Assembly: GCA_022426245.1 (NCBI GenBank)
Contig: JAKMDW010000131.1
Location: 1-59,955 of the forward strand
DNA from: Alphaproteobacteria bacterium
Lineage (GTDB): Bacteria; Pseudomonadota; Alphaproteobacteria; RS24
Direction: 5' to 3'
DNA: 59,955 nt
Shown here: positions 54,765-59,955 of the stretch, piece after piece
How the letters are laid out: each line of letters begins with the position of its first letter
Position numbering within the stretch: position 1 is the stretch's first letter
Notes under the pieces: model-generated
The model's database searches: none
Seen by the model: only the letters and a program-made list of their open reading frames with translations
Told to the model about the DNA's origin: nothing
Program-made: the position numbers and the translations under genes

Positions 54765-55048
54765 TTACCGAGATTGGCGCATTTATGCATAAGGGCGAGG
54801 GCTTGCGGCTGATGAATGAGCTGCATGGCGATAAGAAAATTCTGGGCATTTATGTCGAAGCAGGACGGACAGAAGACCTGTTTGCTTTTCGCGAGTTTGG
54901 CTCGGCATCTGAGAATGATATCGTCACTATTTTGGTGGAAGCGCGCCACGCGACCAAAATCTTTGATTTGGTTTGCAGCAAAATGGGGCTGGATAGCCCC
55001 CAAAGCGGCATGGTTTTCCAAATGCCACTGCATACGCAGCCTGCATAG
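54761..55048 (+). CDS. Second PII-like protein
   Basis: A 95-aa protein of ferredoxin-like/PII type, shorter than classical PII (112 aa): EGLRLMNELHGDKKILGIYVEAGRTEDLF, NDIVTILVEARHATKIFDLVC and a closing GMVFQMPL that matches the end of the PII fold. It starts in an ATGA overlap with the first PII-like gene. It is divergent from its neighbour, so the two may form a hetero-oligomer or respond to different ligands. Confidence 0.8.
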   Translation: MITEIGAFMHKGEGLRLMNELHGDKKILGIYVEAGRTEDLFAFREFGSASENDIVTILVEARHATKIFDLVCSKMGLDSPQSGMVFQMPLHTQPA

Positions 55049-55100
55049 GCGGTTCGCCTAATTAAATGCTTCAAAATCGCCGCCTTTAAGCGGCTGGTTT
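55047..55100 (+). terminator. Possible terminator region after the PII-like operon
   Basis: Two short hairpins follow the stop codon: AGGCG-GTT-CGCCT (55047-55059) and GCCGC-CTTTAA-GCGGC (55079-55094), the latter followed by TGGTTTT. The U-run is weak, so this is a low-confidence end of the DUF1538-PII transcript. Confidence 0.35.
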
Positions 55101-55143
55101 TCACGTTTTTCGTCCTATATTCAGCTTCAAACAGGAGTTGTTT

Positions 55144-56565
55144 GTGACCGAAAGCGTGACTGAAATTGAAACCGATTATCTGATTGTTGGCGCCGGTGCG
55201 ATGGGCATGGCGTTTGCCGATACCTTATTGAGCGAGAGCGACGCGGATATGGTGATTGTTGATCGCCATGCCAAGCCGGGCGGCCACTGGAATGTGGCCT
55301 ATCCGTTTGTGCGGCTGCACCAACCATCTTCTTTCTTTGGTGTTGCCTCACGCGAATTGAGCCGTTTCGAAAAAGACAAGATTGGCCTTAATAAAGGCCT
55401 GTTCGACCTCGCATCGGGCGCAGAAGTGAACGCCTATTTTGACGATGTGATGAACCAGACCTTGTTGCCCAGCGGGCGGGTGCGTTATTTCCCGATGAGC
55501 GATTATAAAGGCGGCGGCGTGTTCACCTCAATGACCGGCGGGCAGGAAACAAGGGTGCGTTACAAGAAGCTGGTCGATGCCACGCGTCTGACGGTTGATG
55601 TGCCATCAGAGCATATACCGGCCTTCACCATTGCCGAGGGTGTGCATTTTATGCCGCTCAATGATTTGCCAATGCTGAAAGCGCCGCCGCAAGGTTATGT
55701 GGTTATCGGTTCGGGCAAAACCGGCATGGATGCATGCCTATGGCTTTTGCAGACCGGCGTTGAACCTGATGCCATTCGTTGGATTATGCCCCGCGATGCG
55801 TGGATGCTGCCGCGCGAATTTGCACAGAATGCCGATGAGTTTTTCACCGATGTATTCGGAAATCAGGCCAATCAATTTGAGGCGCTGGCGGCGGCTGAGA
55901 ATATTGACGATATGTATGACAGGTTGGAGAGAGCCGGTTGCGTTGTGCGTTTCGATACTGATATTCGCCCGACCATGTTCCATGCGGCAACGATTAGCCG
56001 TCCGGAATTGGCGGCACTGCGCCGTATCAAGCAGGTTATTCGCATGGGGCGCGTGCAAGCGTTGGAATGCGATAAAATTATCCTCGATGAGGGCGAGCTG
56101 GAGACCGGCCCTGATATTGTGCATGTCGATTGCTCGGCCAGCCTGTCGCGCACCATGCCGCAAATGTCGCCCATGCCGGTTTTTGATGGCAATGTGATTA
56201 CGCCGCAAACAACCCGCAGTTTTATGCCGGTTTTTAGCGGGTCGATGATTGCCTATGTCGATGTGCATTATGAAGATGAAGCGGAAAAAAACCGTATCTG
56301 CAATGTTGTGCCGCTACCCAATAAGGCCGAAGATTTTGTGCCGATGACGCTGGTGGCGATGATGAACCAATTTAATTGGTCGCAAGACAAACCGTTACGT
56401 CAATGGATACGCGCCAACCGCCTCGATGGCTTTACCAAGCTGACCAGCGGCGTTGACCCTGATGATAAAGAAAAAATGGATATTTTATTGCGTATGCGAG
56501 ACAATGCGCCAAAGGCGGTTGGCAATTTAATCAAGCTGGCCGAAACAATCGACACTTCTGCCTGA
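55144..56565 (+). CDS. FAD/NAD(P)-binding oxidoreductase (flavin-monooxygenase-like)
   Basis: A 473-aa flavoprotein from GTG 55144, which lies six bases after AGGAG; the track's TTG start abuts that site. Two dinucleotide-binding motifs are visible, VGAGAMGMAF near residue 15 for FAD and VIGSGKTGMDA near 190 for NAD(P), with KPGGHWNVAYPFVRLHQPS between. The order resembles flavin-containing monooxygenases. The substrate is unknown. A DUF2855 gene follows after ten bases, a likely functional pair. Confidence 0.88.
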   Translation: MTESVTEIETDYLIVGAGAMGMAFADTLLSESDADMVIVDRHAKPGGHWNVAYPFVRLHQPSSFFGVASRELSRFEKDKIGLNKGLFDLASGAEVNAYFDDVMNQTLLPSGRVRYFPMSDYKGGGVFTSMTGGQETRVRYKKLVDATRLTVDVPSEHIPAFTIAEGVHFMPLNDLPMLKAPPQGYVVIGSGKTGMDACLWLLQTGVEPDAIRWIMPRDAWMLPREFAQNADEFFTDVFGNQANQFEALAAAENIDDMYDRLERAGCVVRFDTDIRPTMFHAATISRPELAALRRIKQVIRMGRVQALECDKIILDEGELETGPDIVHVDCSASLSRTMPQMSPMPVFDGNVITPQTTRSFMPVFSGSMIAYVDVHYEDEAEKNRICNVVPLPNKAEDFVPMTLVAMMNQFNWSQDKPLRQWIRANRLDGFTKLTSGVDPDDKEKMDILLRMRDNAPKAVGNLIKLAETIDTSA

Positions 56566-56575
56566 GGAGGGGCCC

Positions 56576-57694
56576 ATGGCCGAATTTCAAACCCATAAAA
56601 ACGATATAACAAAAAACCGTCTGGTTGATGTCGGCAATCGCGCCGAAGATTTCACACTGGGCGCGGGCGAAGTGCTGGCCAAGATTGAGCGTTTTTCTTT
56701 CACCGCCAATAATGTGACCTATGGCGCAGTGGGCGAACAAATCGGTTATTGGGAATTCTTCCCGCCGCATTTGGCGGTTGATGATGCCGCCGATGATAAA
56801 TGGGGCATTGTGCCGGTTTGGGGGTTTGCTGAAATTGTTGCATCGAACAATACGGACATTCAAATCGGCGAGCGCAGCTATGGCTATTTCCCGCTGGCGG
56901 ATTTTGTGAAAATGCTGCCGACGCGGGTGACTGATGAGCGTTTTGTCGATGGCGCCCCGCACCGCAGCGAACTTCCGGCTGTTTATAACAGCTATGACCG
57001 CCTCGGCGCGGATAGTGGCAATGCGACAAATGATAATCTGCGCGCGCTGTTGAACCCGCTTTACGGCACATCCTTTTGCTTGGTGGACGCCTTGCAGGAA
57101 GAGGCATTTCACCATGCCGAGCAGGTGGTGATTTTATCCGCTTCGTCGAAAACCGCTATCGGCTTGGCCTTTGGTCTGTCCCTTATCGAGGGCGATCGTC
57201 CGGCGATTATCGGGCTTACCTCGCCGGGCAATATCGGCTTTGTTGAGAAGGTCGGCAGCTATGACGAGGTTATCGGTTATGATGGCTTGGAAGCGCTTCC
57301 CAATAAGCCTTCTGTGCTGGTTGATATGTCCGGCAATCGTGCCGTTATCGGCGCTTTGCATGGCGCGTTGGGCGATAATATGCGCTGGTGTCACAATGTC
57401 GGCCTCACGCATTGGGATGATAGCGAGACTAAAAATGACCCGGCCGCCGCGCAGCTTATTCAAGAGCGTAGCGCCATGTTCTTCGCCCCCGGCCATATTG
57501 CGCGGCGCGCCAAAGAGTGGGGTGCGACGACATTCAACCAGAAAGTTGCCGAATTTCTGGCCGAAGGCATGGCCCATGCCGATGGCTGGATGCAGGTGCA
57601 TGAGACCAAAGGTTTGTCGCAATTCGGGCCGATTTACGACCGCGTGGTGAAGGGCGATATGCGCCCCGAAGAAGGCATTATCATCACGCCCTGA
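56576..57694 (+). CDS. DUF2855 family protein
   Basis: A 372-aa protein matching DUF2855. The N-terminal half contains FTANNVTYGAVGEQIGYWEFFP. The fold is thought to be related to medium-chain dehydrogenases, but the classical NAD motif is not obvious; ILSASSKTAIGLAF near residue 185 lies where it would be. Function is unknown. GAGGAGGGG precedes the ATG. It is co-transcribed with the flavoprotein, and tRNA-Thr lies downstream. Confidence 0.88.
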   Translation: MAEFQTHKNDITKNRLVDVGNRAEDFTLGAGEVLAKIERFSFTANNVTYGAVGEQIGYWEFFPPHLAVDDAADDKWGIVPVWGFAEIVASNNTDIQIGERSYGYFPLADFVKMLPTRVTDERFVDGAPHRSELPAVYNSYDRLGADSGNATNDNLRALLNPLYGTSFCLVDALQEEAFHHAEQVVILSASSKTAIGLAFGLSLIEGDRPAIIGLTSPGNIGFVEKVGSYDEVIGYDGLEALPNKPSVLVDMSGNRAVIGALHGALGDNMRWCHNVGLTHWDDSETKNDPAAAQLIQERSAMFFAPGHIARRAKEWGATTFNQKVAEFLAEGMAHADGWMQVHETKGLSQFGPIYDRVVKGDMRPEEGIIITP

Positions 57695-57761
57695 AGTGTT
57701 TGTTTGCATGGCCGCATATCCCCTTGCAAAGAGCAAATAGATTGGCTACTTAAATGCCGTT

Positions 57762-57837
57762 GCCGGTATAGCTCAGTTGGTAGAGCATCTGATTTGTAAT
57801 CAGAGGGTCCCGAGTTCAAATCTTGGTGCCGGCACCA
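57762..57837 (+). tRNA. tRNA-Thr (anticodon UGU)
   Basis: A 76-nt tRNA. The acceptor arms are GCCGGTA and TGCCGGC, the D-arm is GCTCAGTTGGTAGAGC, the anticodon arm is TCTGA-TTTGTAA-TCAGA with TGT at 57795-57797, and the T-arm loop is TTCAAAT. CCA is encoded. A TTGCAA (57724) lies upstream at a possible -35 distance from a weak TACTTA. Confidence 0.98.
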
Positions 57838-58011
57838 TTTTTCCCGCAGAAAACCCCTCAAAAATATACCCCTTGATTTGCGCTGAGAGGCCGTGCCGCC
57901 GCAGGACACGCTGAGGATGCACTTTTTTAATTGTGGTCAAAATGACAGGTCAAATAGTGACGGAAGCAGCGTGTCTTAACTCTTAACACGCTGCCCCCAA
58001 TCCAGTGGCGG
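57838..58011. other. Intergenic region after tRNA-Thr
   Basis: Contains a hairpin at 57966-57994: GCAGCGTG pairs with CACGCTGC, with an inner TTAA-CTC-TTAA. Neither strand has a U-tract, so it is not a clear terminator. No ORF with support is seen. Confidence 0.4.
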
Positions 58012-59031
58012 CTATGCAGGGTCGGCAATTTTCAATAATTGCTTGCCAAAATTTTGGCCGGTATAGAGGCGCTGAATAGTGGTCGGAATGTTTTCAAATC
58101 CTTCCGCCATATCAACCTCATAAACGATATCGCCCGAGGCAACCCAGCCCATAAGCTGTTCTATGGCCTCCATCGCGCGCGGCAGAAAGTCGAGAATAAT
58201 AAATCCCTGCATGCGGCCGCGATTGGTGACGATGGTCATCAGATTATTGGGGCCCGGTTCAGGTTGTTCAGCATTATAAGTGGAAATGGCACCGCACATG
58301 ACCACGCGGCCATAAAGATTGATATGGTTGAGGGCAGCTTCCAAGATTTCGCCGCCAACATTATCGAAAAATATGTCCCATTTATCGGGGCAATGATGCG
58401 CAATCTGGGCGGAGACATCTTCTGATTTGTAATCGATAACGGCGTCGAAACCGGCCTGCTCGATCAGCCAGCGACATTTTTCTTCACCGCCCGCAATGCC
58501 GACAACGCGGCAGCCTTTCAGCTTTGCAATTTGCCCGACCACTGAGCCGGTTGCTCCGGCAGCGCCTGAAATCAGGACGGTTTCTCCGGCTTTTGGCATG
58601 CCGATATCCATGAGACCGAAATACGCTGTCATGCCGGTAATGCCGAGAATCGATAACATCATTTCTGGCGATACGCCGGGCGGCAATTTATTGACCCCGG
58701 TCGGGCCTTTGCCCGGTGTCACGACGGCATAGTCTTGCCAGCAGCCGGTTGTCTGCACCAATTCGCCGATGGCGAAATCGGGATGATTGGATTGCACCAC
58801 TTGCGACACAGAACCGGCCCGCATCGGCGCTCCGATTTCAACCGGTGGCAAATAGCCCGGGCGGTCAACCATCCAATTGCGTTGCGTCGGGTCGAAAGAC
58901 AGCATGAGGTTTTTGACCAAAACTTCCTCTGCCCCAATTTCCGGCATGTCGGTCTCTGCGTAGGTAAAGTTTTGCGGGCCGATAGCGCCATTGGGGCGTT
59001 TGGCCAATAGCCATTGTCGATTGGTGGTCAT
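58012..59031 (-). CDS. Zinc-independent medium-chain NADP-dependent oxidoreductase
   Basis: A 339-aa MDR of the CurA/prostaglandin-reductase-like type: LSFDPTQRNWM near residue 44, LGITGMTAYFGL near 130 and a nucleotide motif ISGAAGATGSVVGQIAKLKG near 155. It reduces activated C=C bonds with NADPH and lacks the zinc-ligand pattern of alcohol dehydrogenases. The true substrate is unknown. It lies 20 nt after the tetR gene on the same strand. Confidence 0.93.
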   Translation of the reverse strand: MTTNRQWLLAKRPNGAIGPQNFTYAETDMPEIGAEEVLVKNLMLSFDPTQRNWMVDRPGYLPPVEIGAPMRAGSVSQVVQSNHPDFAIGELVQTTGCWQDYAVVTPGKGPTGVNKLPPGVSPEMMLSILGITGMTAYFGLMDIGMPKAGETVLISGAAGATGSVVGQIAKLKGCRVVGIAGGEEKCRWLIEQAGFDAVIDYKSEDVSAQIAHHCPDKWDIFFDNVGGEILEAALNHINLYGRVVMCGAISTYNAEQPEPGPNNLMTIVTNRGRMQGFIILDFLPRAMEAIEQLMGWVASGDIVYEVDMAEGFENIPTTIQRLYTGQNFGKQLLKIADPA

Positions 59032-59051
59032 GAAAAACTCCTTATTGGTAA

Positions 59052-59711
59052 TCAGGCGCGCGAACCCTTATCGGCTCGGATGCCGCGGATAATGAAACAG
59101 GCATTTGTGACGAATAGTTTTTCTGAGGCGAAGCTGTCGATAAAGCTCTGCACATCTTCCGGCACGCTCTCATCTTGCAGGTTTGGACCCTGGTCTGCGC
59201 CGGATACGCCGATGAGCAAAACCCCCATGGCCTTCACCAATTCGGTAGCTTGGGCTTGTGTTAAGCCAAGTGCCGGCGCGGTGGCCTCAGCGATGTATCC
59301 GATGCGCTTGGCGAAAAGTCGCTTGGATTCCATCATTTGCGAAAACGAGACATTGTGTTCGATAATATGCTCTAAGCGCACGAGTAGGGAGACGAAACCA
59401 TCTGCCGCCATCGCCGTATTATGCAAGCGCACACAATATTCGCGGTCGTCCATACCGACATGCAAACCGGAGACGAAATAATCGCTCCAGCTCAGCAGGC
59501 TTTGCGCGTAAAGCGCCAGAAATACTTCTTCACGGGTTGTGAAGTAAAGATAGAGCGTGCCTTTGGCGACCCCCGATAGCTTCGCCAAATTTGCCATTGA
59601 GAATGACTCATAGCCGACATCTTCAAAGTGCGATTGCGCCGCGCTCAAAATTTCTTGGCGACGGAAAAGCTTCTGGTCTTCAGTGCGGGCGCGGTGACGC
59701 TCAACACTCAT
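59052..59711 (-). CDS. TetR family transcriptional regulator
   Basis: A 219-aa TetR regulator. The N-terminal helix-turn-helix is visible as ILSAAQSHFEDVGYESFSMANLAKLSGVAKGTLYLYF; the C-terminal ligand domain is divergent. Its start overlaps the stop of the aldehyde dehydrogenase by three bases. It probably represses the aldehyde dehydrogenase/TetR/oxidoreductase cluster in response to a small molecule; no operator can be placed because the promoter lies outside the window. Confidence 0.93.
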   Translation of the reverse strand: MSVERHRARTEDQKLFRRQEILSAAQSHFEDVGYESFSMANLAKLSGVAKGTLYLYFTTREEVFLALYAQSLLSWSDYFVSGLHVGMDDREYCVRLHNTAMAADGFVSLLVRLEHIIEHNVSFSQMMESKRLFAKRIGYIAEATAPALGLTQAQATELVKAMGVLLIGVSGADQGPNLQDESVPEDVQSFIDSFASEKLFVTNACFIIRGIRADKGSRA

Positions 59712-59955
59712 TTTTTGACCTTCTGACGAATGCTTTTTTCAGATGCCTCACCATAAGGCGGCATGAAGCCGGCCATTTTGGCAAATGGAATCCGGTTTGG
59801 CTGGCGGTATACACCCTTGGCATGGCTGAAGGTTTTGAAACCTTCAATGCCGTGATAGGCGCCCATGCCGCTCGGGCCAATGCCGCCAAAGGGTATATCT
59901 TTTTGCAGCATGTGGAACATCACATCATTGATAGATACGCCCCCCGAGGTTGTGC
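59708..59955 (-). CDS. Aldehyde dehydrogenase (partial, C-terminus only)
   Basis: The visible 82 codons are the C-terminal end of a coniferyl-aldehyde-type dehydrogenase: TTSGGVSINDVMFHMLQKDIPFGG, GPSGMGAYHGIEGFKTFSHAKG, then a basic tail. The catalytic Cys and most of the enzyme lie beyond the right edge. The gene ends in an ATGA overlap with tetR. It would oxidise an aldehyde with NAD(P), in one operon with the regulator and the MDR oxidoreductase. Confidence 0.9.
   Translation of the reverse strand, partial: TTSGGVSINDVMFHMLQKDIPFGGIGPSGMGAYHGIEGFKTFSHAKGVYRQPNRIPFAKMAGFMPPYGEASEKSIRQKVKK

Noticed and set aside
57966-57994. Hairpin as terminator of the MDR oxidoreductase gene
   Set aside because: Good stem but no U-tract on the minus strand; kept only as a note.
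58012-59955. Aldehyde dehydrogenase/TetR/oxidoreductase cluster as a novel system
   Set aside because: A common type of regulated detoxification operon; nothing in the visible part is unusual.

Overview
The window looks like ordinary chromosome of a free-living alphaproteobacterium with a compact genome, probably marine. This rests on the recA-alaS-icd gene order, a cysteine-poor alphaproteobacterial-type DksA, an alphaproteobacterial LexA box (GAAC-N7-GAAC) in the recA promoter, the small-type PurL with PurS and PurQ, and many short intergenic gaps with ATGA-type overlaps. The resemblance to the SAR116/Rhodospirillales lineages is a guess. I found no phage, transposase, CRISPR array or integrated element. 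Two tRNA genes (Leu-UAA, Thr-UGU) are present, and neither has an integrase or att-like repeat beside it.

Layout. 1-2.0 kb: a MoxR AAA+ ATPase and a CoxE-like VWA protein (minus strand, the latter cut by the left edge). 2.2-9.7 kb: dksA, recA, alaS, convergent icd, then a SpoU-type methyltransferase (trmJ-like) and rpsD. 9.7-17.2 kb: a long minus-strand block, map-radC, purB, purC-purS-purQ-purL, bolA and grxD. 17.4-19.8 kb: a CinA-type domain protein, a small secreted protein, a metallo-beta-lactamase-fold lipoprotein and tRNA-Leu. 19.8-24.9 kb: a minus-strand run with two alpha/beta hydrolases, an enoyl-CoA hydratase, an SDR, an M20 amidohydrolase and a zf-CHCC protein. 25-32 kb: cysE, an SDR, DUF3126, gamma-carbonic anhydrase, GMC oxidoreductase, a DsbA/HCCA isomerase-like protein, rhomboid and a CBS protein on plus, with hisI and folE on minus.

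33-38 kb: cysS (preceded by a possible Cys/Trp-rich leader peptide), a NifU/IscU-like scaffold, DUF1905, yidD and thrS. 38-48 kb: a putative outer-membrane barrel, nitroreductase, MATE, CaiB-type CoA transferase, a TraR/DksA zinc-finger protein, MFS, NUDIX, NAD kinase, VOC, glpK and a class II aldolase. 48-52 kb: cytochrome c' convergent with cytochrome b561, which follows CobW and a YtcJ-like amidohydrolase in one operon, then a GST. 52.5-57.7 kb: a DUF1538 membrane protein with two PII-like proteins, then a flavoprotein and a DUF2855 protein. 57.8 kb to the end: tRNA-Thr, a zinc-independent MDR oxidoreductase, TetR, and the C-terminus of an aldehyde dehydrogenase cut by the right edge.

Most of the window is housekeeping. 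The parts most deserving follow-up are the DUF1538/PII-like/PII-like operon, a candidate leader peptide whose stop codon overlaps the cysS start, and several RNA hairpins that overlap promoters or ribosome-binding sites (rpsD, hisI, and the SDR after cysE).
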